From: Microvirga guangxiensis
GTDB taxonomy: Bacteria; Pseudomonadota; Alphaproteobacteria; Rhizobiales; Beijerinckiaceae
NCBI RefSeq assembly: GCF_900102135.1
Contig: NZ_FMVJ01000002.1
Span: 124,001 to 188,000, forward strand
DNA: 64,000 bases
Reading direction: 5' to 3'
The notes below the pieces were generated by a model. That model was given only the letters and a program-made list of their open reading frames with translations. It did not search any database and was not told the origin of the DNA. This document shows positions 20,799 through 30,174 of this stretch, one piece after another. Position 1 is the first letter of the stretch; the number at the start of each line of letters is the position of its first letter. Position numbers and translations under genes: made by a program.

Positions 20799-20985
20799 GG
20801 CAGGCCTCTCCTTGTGTGACGATGCTGATCTTCCGGGAAGGTAGGGTATTGTGCCCGATCCCGCATCCTCAAAGCTGCAGGTTTACGGTGGATAGAGCGC
20901 ATGGCTGCCGTGGGCACCTTGCATGTTTCATTGTTTCATTATGAGATGAGCTTGAGCGCCATTCGAAGCGCCTATGGGGATATTC

Positions 20986-21234
20986 ATGATGAACCGCATT
21001 CTCGGCACAGCACTTGCCGCCACCCTGGCCCTGGCTTTCGCCGCTCCGGCCGTTGCCCAGACGAAGCCGAAAAAGGAGCCGACCGCCGCCCAGCTTGCGG
21101 CCCGCGAGCGCATGACCAAGTGCAGCGCCGAGTGGAAGGAAGCCAAGGCCGCCAAGAAGATCGAGCCCGGCATGAAATGGCCGAAATACTGGAGCGCCTG
21201 CAACACGCGCCTCAAGGGCGGCACGAAGGCTTGA
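20986..21234 (+). CDS. Small exported protein, PsiF-like
   Basis: An 82-residue protein with a Sec signal (MMNRILGTALAATLALAFA, cleaved near AVAQ). The mature chain is Lys-rich and centres on MTKCSAEWKEAKAAKK followed by WPKYWSACNTRLKGG, a two-cysteine pattern that resembles the PsiF repeat. The tandem ATG ATG at 20986/20989 follows GGGGA by about 7 bases; an earlier in-frame ATG would add four residues. PsiF proteins in enterobacteria are phosphate-starvation induced; whether that holds here is not shown by the sequence. Confidence 0.78.
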   Translation: MMNRILGTALAATLALAFAAPAVAQTKPKKEPTAAQLAARERMTKCSAEWKEAKAAKKIEPGMKWPKYWSACNTRLKGGTKA

Positions 21235-21324
21235 GCCTATTGGAGCGCTCCCTTTACCAAGGGGGTGCTCAAACCCCGCTCGTCATCACAGGCACAAGGC
21301 CTGTGATGACGAAGGAGCAAAGCC

Positions 21325-21783
21325 TCAAAACTTCTTCTTGAAGCCCTCATGGCTCTGGGAAAACCCCAGTCGCTCGTAGAACCGATGCGCGGCCTTGCGG
21401 GTCTTGTTGGACGTCAGCTCCAGCATCGCCGCGCCGCGGGTGCGGGCGTAATCCTCGGCGAAGGCCATCATCTTCGCGCCGATGCCGCCGGAGCGGCGAG
21501 CAGCCTTCACCTTCACGCTTTCCACCTTCACGCGCAAAGCGCCGCGTCCGGTGAGATTGGGGATGAAGGTCAGCTGGAACGTGCCGATGACCTCACCGCC
21601 ATCGACGGCCACGAACAGCACGTTCTCGGGGCTGCGCGCGATGGCGGCGAAAGCCGCTTCGTAAGCGGGTTTCGTCTCGGGCGTCCACGTGTCCCCATGG
21701 GAGCCGAGCTCATCCTCCTCGTGCAGGCGGATGATCGCTTCGAGGTCTTCCGCCCTCGCCTCGCGGATGTCCAGGCTGCTCAT
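21325..21783 (-). CDS. GNAT family N-acetyltransferase
   Basis: A 152-residue single-domain acetyltransferase. The acetyl-CoA site reads VKVKAARRSGGIGAKMMAFAED (motif A, with R-x-x-G-I-G) and motif B is TSNKTRKAAHRFYERLGF. The N-terminus IREARAEDLEAIIRLHEED is the usual GNAT opening. It overlaps the preceding glutathione transferase gene as ATGA, so both are translated from one message. The acetyl acceptor is unknown. Confidence 0.9.
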   Translation of the reverse strand: MSSLDIREARAEDLEAIIRLHEEDELGSHGDTWTPETKPAYEAAFAAIARSPENVLFVAVDGGEVIGTFQLTFIPNLTGRGALRVKVESVKVKAARRSGGIGAKMMAFAEDYARTRGAAMLELTSNKTRKAAHRFYERLGFSQSHEGFKKKF

Positions 21784-22421
21784 GCGGCCACCCGCGATTC
21801 CATCGGCAGCAGAGCCGTTCGCGACGCAAAGTGAGGCAAGGCCTCCATCCGCTTCATCCAGGCCAGAACATGAGGATAGGCACCGAGATCGAAGCCGCCC
21901 TCCTCGGCGAGCGCGACGACGCCGTAGATGTCGATATCGGCGATGCTCACGCCCTCTCCGACAAGCCAGTCACGACCGGCAAGATGCTCTTCGAGCACTT
22001 TCAGGGCAGCGTTTCCTCCCGCCATGCTGAACTCGAGCACCTCAGGAGCCGCCGGACGAATGCCGAGCCGGATGGCGCGGGCGCGGTAGACGTTCGAGGC
22101 AAGCCGGTCGAAATCCCAATACATCCACTCCCGCGCCTGGAACCGCTCGTCCAGCGTCGCGCCGCCGAACTTGCCGAGTGTATCCGACAGATATTCCAGG
22201 ATCGCCGCCGACTGGCAGAGATGGCGACCGTTGTTCCGGTCGATCAGCAGAGGCACTTGGCCGTAGCGCTGCTTCGACAGATAGGCGGGCTGCTTGTGCT
22301 CGCCCTGCATCATGTTCACGTGCACGTAGTCGAAAGGCTCGCCCGCCAGGGCCAGCATCAGGGCCACTCTGTAGGTCGGTCCGGACAGAGCCATTCCGTG
22401 AAGCTCGAAACGTGCAGGCAT
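21780..22421 (-). CDS. Glutathione S-transferase family protein
   Basis: A 213-residue transferase. The N-terminal thioredoxin fold holds FELHGMALSGPTYRVALMLA (a Ser-containing active-site region), the cis-Pro GQVPLLIDRN and the glutathione-binding QSAAILEYLSDTLG. The C-terminal helical domain has VGEGVSIADIDIYGVV and YPHVLAWMKRMEALP. It is only distantly like the other transferase at 20091. Starts at 22421 and 22427 are both ATG; the inner one has GGGGG at better distance. It leads a two-gene operon with the GNAT gene. Confidence 0.88.
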   Translation of the reverse strand: MPARFELHGMALSGPTYRVALMLALAGEPFDYVHVNMMQGEHKQPAYLSKQRYGQVPLLIDRNNGRHLCQSAAILEYLSDTLGKFGGATLDERFQAREWMYWDFDRLASNVYRARAIRLGIRPAAPEVLEFSMAGGNAALKVLEEHLAGRDWLVGEGVSIADIDIYGVVALAEEGGFDLGAYPHVLAWMKRMEALPHFASRTALLPMESRVAA

Positions 22422-22512
22422 GCGCATCCCCCGTGCGATATTTCTGTTCTCTGGGAACCTAGTGGATTGCGTTCCGATACGAAAGCGGCAGAAATGGGCG
22501 CAGGAGGGATTT

Positions 22513-22926
22513 ATGCCCAGCATGAATCGTGAGCGGAAGCTGCTGCAGCAGGCAGTTGCCATCGTTGCCACCATTCCCGTGGCCACAGGCCTCTATGGCG
22601 TGCTCTTCGGGCAGGCGCTGACGGGCGACGCCGTCAGCATCTCGGCCGAAAGCCACTTTCGCTTCCTCTCGGGCCTGCTCCTCGGCATCGGCCTGTGCTT
22701 CTGGAGCACCCTTCCCCGCATCGAGGAACACACCAACCGCTTCCGGCTGTTGACCCTCCTCGTGGTCACCGGAGGCCTGGGACGCCTCATCGGCCTCGCG
22801 CTGACCGGCCTGCCCTCGCTCTTCATGGTTGGCGGGCTGATCGTCGAGCTGGTCGTGGCCCCCTTCCTCTGCCTGTGGCAGACGCGAGTCGCGAACCGCT
22901 ATGCCGAGGAATTCGGTGTGGCGTAG
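22513..22926 (+). CDS. DUF4345 family membrane protein
   Basis: A 137-residue protein with four predicted membrane helices: AVAIVATIPVATGLYGVLFG, LSGLLLGIGLCFWSTL, LLTLLVVTGGLGRLIGLAL and FMVGGLIVELVVAPFLCLW. The SHFRFLSGLLLGIGL and GGLGRLIGL segments with buried Arg residues are the DUF4345 hallmarks. AGGAGG lies 5 bases ahead of the ATG. Function is unknown. It is divergent from the glutathione transferase gene. Confidence 0.85.
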   Translation: MPSMNRERKLLQQAVAIVATIPVATGLYGVLFGQALTGDAVSISAESHFRFLSGLLLGIGLCFWSTLPRIEEHTNRFRLLTLLVVTGGLGRLIGLALTGLPSLFMVGGLIVELVVAPFLCLWQTRVANRYAEEFGVA

Positions 22927-23094
22927 CTCCGCCATTGCCGGAATGAGGGCTCAAATCCCTATTCTGCAAGCCATTGAGCCCATAACGTAGTATTCTGAAA
23001 GCGTATGGACCGGCATCCAGGACGCATATCTCCCCATATGCGGCCAACGATGCTTGGAACTCTATCCGAACTGCGCCTCGAAGGAGGTCGGACC

Positions 23095-24501
23095 ATGAGT
23101 GAAGACCGGAAACTTCTCGCGGTATTGCAGCAATCTGCCGATCGCACGATCGTCGACCACATCGAGCGCCTGATCCGTGACGCGCCCGATCACGAACTCA
23201 ACCGCATCAATGTTCTCGCCTTTGCGGCAAAGCACGGCCTCGATGAGGAGGCGAGCATTGCGGCCTTCCTCCACGCGGCCAGGATCGGCCTCTTCGAGAT
23301 GTCCTGGAACGTCCTGTGTCCGGGATGCGGAGGCGTGCTGAACGAAGGCACAAGCCTCAAATCCTTGAACCAGGAGGAATACAGCTGCGCTCTCTGCGCG
23401 GCGGGTTACGAGCCGACACTGGACGAGATGGTCGAGGTAACCTTCACCATCAGCCCGCGCATCCGCAAGATCGCCGCGCATGAGCCGGACAAGCTGCCGA
23501 TGCATGAATATCTGCGGCAGATCTTCTGGAGTTCCGGCGTCGATCTGCCGGATAACTTCGAGCAGCTGCTCGATGAGATCGTGCTCGACGCCGTCGAGCT
23601 GCCGCCCGGAGAACGGGTCATTCTCTCCCTGCAGCTTCCAGCGAATTTCGTGATCGTGTTCGATCCGGTCACGCATGCCGCTCAGTACATCGGCGTTCAG
23701 GGCGAACCCACGCGCGAGCGCCAGAACCTGTCTCTCATCCTCAATGAGCTCCATGCGGAGAACAGCACCCTGAAGATGCACCCGGGACCGTTGCGCCTGC
23801 AGCTCGAAAATCACACCAAGCGGCGCACGCTTCCCGCCGTGTGGATCGCCGATGACAAGCTGCACGGCCTGATGGAGCACCGCCGGCCGTTCCTGACGGC
23901 CAAACGCCTCCTGACCAACCAGACCTTCCGCGACATCTACCGCACGGAAACGCTCGACATCGACCAGCGTCTCAAAATCACGAGCCTCACCTTCCTGTTC
24001 ACCGACCTCAAGGGCTCCACGGAACTCTACGAGCGCGTGGGCGACCTCGTTGCCTACGATCTGGTGCGAGAGCATTTCCGCGTGCTGAACGAGATCGTCG
24101 CGTCAGAGGCCGGAGCCGTGGTGAAAACCATCGGCGATGCGGTGATGGCCACCTTCCCGACGCCGGACCATGCGGTCTCGGCGGCGCTCAGGATGCGCGA
24201 GGCCATGCGCATGCTCAACAAGGAGCGTGGAAAGGAAGACCTTCTGCTCAAGATCGGCATTCACGAAGGGCCGTGCCTGGCTGTGATGCTCAACGAACGG
24301 CAGGATTATTTCGGGCAGACCGTGAACATCGCATCGCGCGTGCAGAACCTTGCGATGTCGCACTCGATCTACGCGACGGACTCAGTGGTCGAGAACCCGG
24401 AAGCGCAGGAGATCATCGAGACGCAAGGCATCCGCCCCAATCTGCAGAAGACGACATTGCGTGGGATCAACAACGAGTTCTTCGTCTATGAGATTCCGTG
24501 A
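23095..24501 (+). CDS. Class III adenylate/guanylate cyclase with N-terminal DUF5939-type domain
   Basis: Makes a cyclic nucleotide, most likely cAMP. The C-terminal cyclase domain (about 298-465) has both metal aspartates, D304 in FLFTDLKGST and D348 in KTIGDAVMATF. The adenine-selecting type Lys (K344) and the transition-state Asn/Arg in VNIASRVQN are also present. The N-terminal part, about 290 residues and of the DUF5939 type, includes a four-cysteine zinc-ribbon-like site: CPGC (75-78) and CALC (98-101). No membrane helix is seen, so the enzyme is cytosolic. GGAGG 7 bases upstream fixes the start, although the frame is open further up. It stands as a single gene. Confidence 0.9.
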   Translation: MSEDRKLLAVLQQSADRTIVDHIERLIRDAPDHELNRINVLAFAAKHGLDEEASIAAFLHAARIGLFEMSWNVLCPGCGGVLNEGTSLKSLNQEEYSCALCAAGYEPTLDEMVEVTFTISPRIRKIAAHEPDKLPMHEYLRQIFWSSGVDLPDNFEQLLDEIVLDAVELPPGERVILSLQLPANFVIVFDPVTHAAQYIGVQGEPTRERQNLSLILNELHAENSTLKMHPGPLRLQLENHTKRRTLPAVWIADDKLHGLMEHRRPFLTAKRLLTNQTFRDIYRTETLDIDQRLKITSLTFLFTDLKGSTELYERVGDLVAYDLVREHFRVLNEIVASEAGAVVKTIGDAVMATFPTPDHAVSAALRMREAMRMLNKERGKEDLLLKIGIHEGPCLAVMLNERQDYFGQTVNIASRVQNLAMSHSIYATDSVVENPEAQEIIETQGIRPNLQKTTLRGINNEFFVYEIP

Positions 24502-24529
24502 AGGACATGCGGTAGGAATTACCCGCTGT

Positions 24530-24570
24530 CCTCATCCTGAGGAGACGCGTCAGCGGCGTCTCGAAGGAGG
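24530..24570. repeat. Short dispersed repeat, family C
   Basis: CCTCATCCTGAGGA followed by the hairpin GAGACGC-GTCAGC-GGCGTCTC and GAAGGAGG. The core recurs at 97 and 13861. It lies between the convergent cyclase and GNAT genes. Confidence 0.6.
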
Positions 24571-24594
24571 CTTGAGATCTTGAAAGTGGACGCC

Positions 24595-25089
24595 TTAAAG
24601 CGTCTTCTCGAAAAAATATTCCGACGAGTTCGAAATATCTCCGAGATCGCGCAGCCGATCCGTCTGCGTGTAGCCCAACTTTCTGTAGAGTCGGTGCGCG
24701 TCGGTAAAGCGCGTGTCGGACCAGAGGACCATGCGCGTCGCGCCCTTCTCGCGGGCATGGCGCTCGACGGCGCGCACGAGCGATGAGCCGAGGCCCCTGC
24801 CCTGTTGATCCGGGCGCACGTAAAGCCGATGCAGTTCCGCGGTTGCGGCTTCCGGGAAATCGACGCAGGCGCAGGCGCAGACACGCCCGCTCTCATCTTC
24901 CGTCACCCAGAGAAGGCCGTCGTTCTTGCGCGCAGCGCCCGGCTTCAGCAGATCCTTCAGGTCGTCGTGAGGATCGACATAACAGCCGGGAAAATCCGCA
25001 AAGCAGAGGGTCAGAAGCCCGAACAGATCCTGCGCATCGCGATCTTCCGCGGTGCGCAGGCTAAGGGTTTGCGCCTCGCTCACGATCAC
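24595..25089 (-). CDS. GNAT family N-acetyltransferase
   Basis: A 164-residue acetyltransferase. The acetyl-CoA pyrophosphate loop is [20 protein letters not shown] (Q-x-x-G-x-G type), and the second motif is [20 protein letters not shown]. The N-terminal half is less conserved and includes a short Cys/Ala run (VCACACVDF) of no obvious meaning. Its GTG start overlaps the gatB stop as GTGA, so it is translated as an operon tail of gatB. The substrate is unknown. Confidence 0.88.
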   Translation of the reverse strand: MIVSEAQTLSLRTAEDRDAQDLFGLLTLCFADFPGCYVDPHDDLKDLLKPGAARKNDGLLWVTEDESGRVCACACVDFPEAATAELHRLYVRPDQQGRGLGSSLVRAVERHAREKGATRMVLWSDTRFTDAHRLYRKLGYTQTDRLRDLGDISNSSEYFFEKTL

Positions 25090-26561
25090 TCGATCCCGAG
25101 CTTCGCCTTCAGGATCTCGTTGACCGCCTGCGGGTTGGCCTTGCCGCCGGTCTGCTTCATCACCTGGCCGACGAACCAGCCGAGCAGCGTGGGCTTCGCC
25201 TTCGCCTGCTCCACCTTGTCGGGATTGGCGGCGATGATCTCGTCCACGGCCTTTTCGATGGCGCCCGTATCTGTCACCTGCTTCATGCCGCGCTTCTCGA
25301 CGATGTCGCGCGGGTCGCCACCTTCGGTGAAGACGATCTCGAACAGGTCCTTGGCGATCTTGCCGGAGATCACGTTCTCGCCGATGAGCTCGATGATGCC
25401 GCCGAGCTGGCTCGCGGAGACAGGCGATTCCGTGATGTCCTTGCCTTCCTTGTTGAGGCGGCCGAACAGCTCGTTGATGATCCAGTTCGCGGCGGCCTTG
25501 CCGTCGCGGCCCTTCGCCACCTCCTCGAAGAAGTCGGCGGAGGCACGCTCGGCCACCAGCACGCTCGCGTCATAGGCCGAGAGGCCGTAATCGGCCATGA
25601 AGCGGGCCTTCTTCTCGTCCGGCAGCTCCGGCAGATGCTGGGCGAGGTCGTCCACATAGGCCTGGTCGAATTCCAGCGGCAGCAGGTCGGGATCGGGGAA
25701 GTAGCGGTAATCGTGCGCTTCTTCCTTCGAGCGCATGGAGCGCGTCTCGCCCTTGCCGGGATCGTAGAGGCGCGTCTCCTGCTCGATCACGCCACCGTCC
25801 TCGATGATCGCGATCTGGCGGCGGGCCTCGACCTCGATGGCCTGACCGATGAAGCGGATCGAGTTGACGTTCTTGATCTCGCAGCGCGTGCCCAGATCCT
25901 CGCCGGGACGACGAACCGACACGTTCACGTCGGCGCGCAGGTTGCCCTTGTCCATGTCGCCGTCGCAGGTGCCGAGATAGCGCAGGATCGTGCGCAGCTT
26001 CGTCACATAGGCGCGCGCCTCGTCCGCCGAGCGCAGATCCGGCTTCGACACGATTTCCATCAGCGCCACGCCGGAGCGGTTGAGATCGACGAAGCTCATG
26101 GTCGGGTGCAGGTCGTGGATCGACTTGCCGGCGTCCTGCTCGAGATGCAGGCGCTCGATGCGCACCGTGATCGTCTCGCCGGTCTCCGGCACGTCCACGA
26201 TCACTTCGCCCTCGCCCACGATGGGGCTCTTGTACTGGCTGATCTGGTAGCCCTGCGGCAGATCCGGGTAGAAATAGTTCTTCCGGTCGAACGTGCTCTT
26301 CAGGTTGATCTCGGCCTTGAGGCCGAGGCCGGTGCGGATCGCCTGGCGCACGCATTCCTCGTTGATGACGGGCAGCATGCCGGGCATGGCCGCATCCACC
26401 AGGGAGACATTGCTGTTCGGCTCGTTGCCGAAGGCAGTCGAAGCGCCGGAAAACAGCTTGGCCTGGCTTGTCACCTGAGCGTGGATTTCCATGCCGATGA
26501 CGATTTCCCAATCGCCTGTCGCGCCTTTGATGAGCTTCTTCGGGTTCACCGGAGCGTTCAT
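25086..26561 (-). CDS. gatB: Aspartyl/glutamyl-tRNA amidotransferase subunit B
   Basis: The tRNA-binding and kinase subunit of GatCAB, which turns Glu-tRNA-Gln (and Asp-tRNA-Asn) into the amide form. The cradle domain shows [35 protein letters not shown] and [14 protein letters not shown], all diagnostic. The C-terminal YqeY-like tail domain ends in [16 protein letters not shown]. It is 491 residues long. The gene is separated from gatCA by about 2.5 kb, with two small genes in between on the other strand. Confidence 0.97.
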   Translation of the reverse strand: MNAPVNPKKLIKGATGDWEIVIGMEIHAQVTSQAKLFSGASTAFGNEPNSNVSLVDAAMPGMLPVINEECVRQAIRTGLGLKAEINLKSTFDRKNYFYPDLPQGYQISQYKSPIVGEGEVIVDVPETGETITVRIERLHLEQDAGKSIHDLHPTMSFVDLNRSGVALMEIVSKPDLRSADEARAYVTKLRTILRYLGTCDGDMDKGNLRADVNVSVRRPGEDLGTRCEIKNVNSIRFIGQAIEVEARRQIAIIEDGGVIEQETRLYDPGKGETRSMRSKEEAHDYRYFPDPDLLPLEFDQAYVDDLAQHLPELPDEKKARFMADYGLSAYDASVLVAERASADFFEEVAKGRDGKAAANWIINELFGRLNKEGKDITESPVSASQLGGIIELIGENVISGKIAKDLFEIVFTEGGDPRDIVEKRGMKQVTDTGAIEKAVDEIIAANPDKVEQAKAKPTLLGWFVGQVMKQTGGKANPQAVNEILKAKLGIE

Positions 26562-26781
26562 GAGCCTTGAGCCTTCAATCTCTTATGTTTCCTGCCCGGA
26601 GTAAGATCGTCGTGAGGTACGGTCAACCCCTTTCAAGATGAACAGGCGTTCAGATTAGCGCGGCAAAGGCCAAGATTAATTCTGATTTATGCACAGTGAT
26701 TTAAGATAATTGCCACGCTGGGATGAAACCGCATCCAAGATTGGGCGTTGAACGGGAGGTAAAACGGTCAAGGAGATTAAA

Positions 26782-27108
26782 ATGGCTATGGATCCCATGG
26801 ATCGCGAACCGAACGTCTACAATCGCGAGACCAATGTCTACGATAACAGCGCGCGCGGTTCCAACACTCTTGCTTACGTGATCGGCGGTCTTGTTATCGC
26901 TCTCGGCCTGCTCGCCTTCCTTTTCTACGATGGCGGCAACGAGCCGAGCACCACGGGCGCCGTCGGCACGCAGACGGAAAGCTCGTCTCCGGCGACCGGC
27001 TCGGGTGCAACGGGTGGCTCGTCCACCGCTCCGGCTACCCCGACGACCCCGGCCCCGTCTGCTCCGGCAGCCCCGGCTGCTCCGTCGGCTCCGGCCAACC
27101 CGCAGTAA
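26782..27108 (+). CDS. Small single-pass membrane protein with Pro/Ala-rich tail
   Basis: A 108-residue protein: hydrophilic N-terminus with repeated N-V-Y (EPNVYNRETNVYDN), one membrane helix (LAYVIGGLVIALGLLAFLFY) near 30-50, then a low-complexity Ser/Thr/Gly stretch and a Pro-Ala tail (PAPSAPAAPAAPSAPANPQ). AGGAG sits about 6 bases before the ATG. A terminator follows. The tail probably lies outside the membrane as an extended spacer. No function is recognised. Confidence 0.75.
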   Translation: MAMDPMDREPNVYNRETNVYDNSARGSNTLAYVIGGLVIALGLLAFLFYDGGNEPSTTGAVGTQTESSSPATGSGATGGSSTAPATPTTPAPSAPAAPAAPSAPANPQ

Positions 27109-27133
27109 CCTTGCGTTTTGCGTAAACTGCGAC

Positions 27134-27163
27134 AAGGGCCTGGCTTCGGTCAGGCCCTTTTCG
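27134..27163 (+). terminator. Intrinsic terminator
   Basis: AAGGGCCTG-GCTTCGGT-CAGGCCCTT forms a 9-bp stem containing a cTTCGg-type loop, followed by TT and TCG. It lies 25 bases after the stop of the small membrane protein gene. Confidence 0.75.
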
Positions 27164-27248
27164 TCGTTGGCCCGCTCATAACTTCCGGGAACCAAGCGCG
27201 AGCAGGAGCGCTTAAGGTTCGTGCAGCATGGAAACCAGGAGCACTCCG

Positions 27249-27776
27249 ATGGCCGACAAGTCCTCTTTCACCCCGGAAGAATGGTCCCGTCTCGTTGCAA
27301 GCCCGATCGTGGCGAGCATGGCGATCACCGCTGCCGATCCGGGCGGGCTCTTCAGCCTGCTGCAGGAATCGATGTCCAGCGGATGGGCGCTTCTGGAGGC
27401 CAAGCAGGACGCTCAGGCCACCCCTCTCGTGAAAGCCGTGGCCGACGACATCAGCAACGCGCAGACGCGCAATGCTGTGAAGGATTCCTTCCAGTCCCAG
27501 TTCAAGGGCAGTCAATTCGCCGATGTGAAGCGCAAGGCCATCGAGGAACTGAGCGCGGTCTCAGCCCTTCTCGACACGAAGGCGCCCGGCGATGCCGCCG
27601 CTTTCAAGTCCTGGCTCTGGAGCGTGGCGCAGAAATCGGCTGAAGCCGGCAAGGAAGGCGGATTTCTTGGGTTCGGCGGCGTCGCCGTGAGCGACGCCGA
27701 GAAGGCGACCCTGGCCGAGATCGCAACGGCTCTCGGCAATCCGGCCGGAGCAGGAGCCGGACTGGCCGAAACCTAA
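27249..27776 (+). CDS. Conserved hypothetical protein, helical, cytosolic
   Basis: A 175-residue protein with no signal peptide or membrane span. EEWSRLVASPIVASMAITAADPGGLFSLLQESM opens a mostly helical chain; a Gly-rich FLGFGGVAVSDAEKATL precedes the last helix. Similar proteins occur in alphaproteobacteria and cyanobacteria without known role; this recollection is from pattern, not a search. GGAG lies about 8 bases upstream of the chosen ATG; another in-frame ATG lies 21 bases before. Confidence 0.75.
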   Translation: MADKSSFTPEEWSRLVASPIVASMAITAADPGGLFSLLQESMSSGWALLEAKQDAQATPLVKAVADDISNAQTRNAVKDSFQSQFKGSQFADVKRKAIEELSAVSALLDTKAPGDAAAFKSWLWSVAQKSAEAGKEGGFLGFGGVAVSDAEKATLAEIATALGNPAGAGAGLAET

Positions 27777-27783
27777 TCTGCGC

Positions 27784-28098
27784 TCAGCGTTTCACCATGC
27801 GTCGCGCGGCGTAAGCGCCGCTGGCCCAGATCAGGGCCGCGACGACGCGCACGGGAAACAGCGTCAGCCCATCGGCCCGAACCGGCGCGATCCAGGGGAT
27901 GCCGAAGCTCGCGATGAGCCATGACGCCAGCACGGACACGACCAGCGCCGCGATGGCGGCGATGAGCACCTTGCCGAACTGATCGGCCTTCCAGCCGAGC
28001 AGCACGGCAATCAGGATCAGCACCGGGTCGAAGGCCGCAGGCAGCCAATCCCAGAGGGTGACGACGGGAACGGTCGGTCCCACGCTGCTTAGGCCCAC
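27784..28098 (-). CDS. Small integral membrane protein
   Basis: About 104 residues with three hydrophobic segments: [39 protein letters not shown] and [20 protein letters not shown], with a positive C-terminus (RRMVKR). The GTG start overlaps the gatA stop by 10 bases; a second GTG five codons in would avoid the overlap. It is probably translated with gatA. Nothing identifies a function. Confidence 0.7.
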   Translation of the reverse strand: MGLSSVGPTVPVVTLWDWLPAAFDPVLILIAVLLGWKADQFGKVLIAAIAALVVSVLASWLIASFGIPWIAPVRADGLTLFPVRVVAALIWASGAYAARRMVKR

Positions 28099-29603
28099 CA
28101 GGGCTGAGGCAGCTTGATGCGGCCGGCAGCATCCTCGATCACCTGACCGGCGGCGAAGAGCGTCTCCTCGTCGAAGGCGCGGCCGATGAGCTGGAGGCCG
28201 AGCGGCAGGCCCTGCGCGTCGAGACCGGCGGGAACCGCGATGCCGGGAAGGCCCGCCATGTTCACGGTCACCGTGAAAATGTCGTTGAGGTACATCTCCA
28301 CCGGATCGCCGGAGCCCTTCTCGCCGATGCCGAAGGCGGCGGTCGGCGTAGCTGGGGTGAGGATCGCGTGCACGCCGTCCGCATAGACCTTCTCGAAGTC
28401 CTGCTTGATGAGCGTGCGGATCTTCTGGGCGCGCACGTAATAGGCGTCGTAATAGCCCGCCGAGAGCACGTAGGTGCCGATCATGATGCGGCGCTTCACT
28501 TCGCGGCCGAAACCGGCGGCGCGGGACTTCTCGTAGAGTTCGACGATGTCCTTGCCGTTCTCGCGCAGGCCGTAGCGCACGCCGTCATAGCGGGCGAGGT
28601 TCGAAGAGGCCTCCGCGGGAGCCACGATGTAGTAGGCGGGAAGCGCGTATTTGGTGTGCGGCAGGGAGACCTCGACGATCTCGGCGCCGGCGGCGCGCAG
28701 CCACTCGACGCCCTGATGCCAGAGCTGCTCGATCTCAGGCGACATGCCGTCGACGCGGTATTCCTTCGGAATGCCGATCTTCAGGCCCTTCACGCCGCGC
28801 GTGACGGCAGCCTCGTAATCCGGAACCGGCAGGTCCACGCAGGTGGTGTCCTTGGCGTCGGGCCCGGACATGGAGCGCAGCATGATGGCGGCATCGCGCA
28901 CCGTGCGGGTGATGGGGCCGGCCTGATCGAGCGACGAGGCGAAGGCCACCGTGCCCCAGCGGGAGACGCGGCCATAGGTCGGCTTGATGCCCACGGTGCC
29001 CGTGAAGGCCGCAGGCTGGCGGATGGAGCCGCCGGTATCGGTCGCCGTCGCGCCCAGGCACAGGTGAGCGGCCACAGCCGCCGCCGAACCGCCGGAGGAG
29101 CCGCCGGGGACGAGATGCGTGCCCTCGATCTGGCCGGATGCGCCCGCGCTTACGTTCGAGCCCTCGCGCCGCCAGGGCGACACGACCGGGCCGAAGGCGC
29201 TGGTCTCGTTGGAGGAGCCCATGGCGAACTCGTCCATGTTGAGCTTGCCGAGCATCACCGCGCCGTCGTTCCAGAGGTTCTGGGTCACGGTGGATTCATA
29301 GGGCGGCTTGAAGTTGCCGAGGATCTTGGAGGCTGCCGTGGAGGTCACGCCCTCGGTGCAGAACAGGTCCTTGATGCCGAGCGGAATGCCTTCCATCGGG
29401 CGGGCTTCGCCCTTGGCGATCTTCTCGTCGGAGGCCTTCGCCATGGCGAGCGCCTTCTCGGGCGTCTCGAGCACATAGGCATTGAGCGCCTTCGCCTTCT
29501 CGACGGCGGCAATGTGGGCCTGCGCCAGCTCGGTGGCGGAGAAGGTCTTGGCCTTCAGGCCGTCGCGGGCCTCGGCAATCGTGAGATGGGTCAGTTCGGT
29601 CAC
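28089..29603 (-). CDS. gatA: Glutamyl/aspartyl-tRNA amidotransferase subunit A
   Basis: The glutaminase/amidase subunit of GatCAB. The amidase-signature triad is visible: K78 in IPLGIKDLF, cis-Ser S168 in [12 protein letters not shown], and nucleophile S192 in [10 protein letters not shown]. At 504 residues it is slightly long: between [11 protein letters not shown] and LVPGGSS a short Gly/Ser-rich insertion (about ten residues) lengthens the loop before the cis-serine. The start is GTG. gatC lies 89 bases upstream with a small hairpin in the gap. Confidence 0.97.
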   Translation of the reverse strand: MTELTHLTIAEARDGLKAKTFSATELAQAHIAAVEKAKALNAYVLETPEKALAMAKASDEKIAKGEARPMEGIPLGIKDLFCTEGVTSTAASKILGNFKPPYESTVTQNLWNDGAVMLGKLNMDEFAMGSSNETSAFGPVVSPWRREGSNVSAGASGQIEGTHLVPGGSSGGSAAAVAAHLCLGATATDTGGSIRQPAAFTGTVGIKPTYGRVSRWGTVAFASSLDQAGPITRTVRDAAIMLRSMSGPDAKDTTCVDLPVPDYEAAVTRGVKGLKIGIPKEYRVDGMSPEIEQLWHQGVEWLRAAGAEIVEVSLPHTKYALPAYYIVAPAEASSNLARYDGVRYGLRENGKDIVELYEKSRAAGFGREVKRRIMIGTYVLSAGYYDAYYVRAQKIRTLIKQDFEKVYADGVHAILTPATPTAAFGIGEKGSGDPVEMYLNDIFTVTVNMAGLPGIAVPAGLDAQGLPLGLQLIGRAFDEETLFAAGQVIEDAAGRIKLPQPWWA

Positions 29604-29629
29604 TGGACTGGATCTCTTATCTCGACGTC

Positions 29630-29652
29630 ATGGCCGGGTTCGTCCCGGCCAT
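29630..29652. repeat. Hairpin element between gatC and gatA
   Basis: ATGGCCGGG-TTCGT-CCCGGCCAT forms a 9-bp perfect stem. Similar GGCCGGG/CCCGGCC hairpins occur at 13818-13842 and inside the maeB terminator. With no T run it is unlikely to terminate; it could stabilise or separate the two messages. Confidence 0.5.
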
Positions 29653-29692
29653 CCACGCCTTCGTTTCAGGAGCGGCGGGAGGGCTGAGAGCC

Positions 29693-29980
29693 TTACTCGA
29701 CCACCTTCGGCACTAGGAAGAAGTTGTCTTCCGTGGCGGGGGCGTTCTGGACGATCTTCTCCGGATAGCCGCCATCGGTCACGCCATCCTGGCGCTTCTT
29801 CATGGTCATGGGCGTGACGGAGGTCATGGGCTCCACGCCGTCCACGTTCACTTCGTTGAGCTGCTCGACGAAGGAGAGAATCGCGTTGAGCTCGCCCTGG
29901 AGGTGAGGCACCTCCTGATCCGTCACGGCAATGCGCGCCAGATGGGCGATGCGGCGGACCGTTTTCTCATCGACCGACAT
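29693..29980 (-). CDS. gatC: Aspartyl/glutamyl-tRNA amidotransferase subunit C
   Basis: The small stabilising subunit that wraps around GatA and bridges to GatB. The 95-residue chain has [16 protein letters not shown], then [21 protein letters not shown], and the C-terminal [17 protein letters not shown], all family hallmarks. It is first in the gatC-gatA-membrane protein operon. Confidence 0.96.
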   Translation of the reverse strand: MSVDEKTVRRIAHLARIAVTDQEVPHLQGELNAILSFVEQLNEVNVDGVEPMTSVTPMTMKKRQDGVTDGGYPEKIVQNAPATEDNFFLVPKVVE

Positions 29981-30174
29981 GAATGGTCATACCCCTTGGA
30001 ATTCCGATGGGCGGGCTATAGCACCCGCCTGCCGGAGGCCGCAATGTCGGATGTAAAGGAAGGGTCCTAGAGCCCTCTCTCCTCTAGCCTATCTCAAAGT
30101 TTCATATTTTTATAACTATGTTACATTCCTGCCGAACAAAGGAGCCTCGAACCGGCTCATCTGAAGGGCAAGGC

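Noticed and set aside
22453..22482. GGGAACC box before the DUF4345 gene
   Set aside because: The second element at matching spacing (CGATACGAAA) does not agree with P1/P2 or with the EcfG consensus.
27187..27214. GGGAACC-like box before the 27249 gene
   Set aside because: It resembles GGAAC-type stress promoters, but the second box (CGCTTA) fits neither CGTT at the right spacing nor the YATCYAATG box of P1/P2. Chance match is likely.
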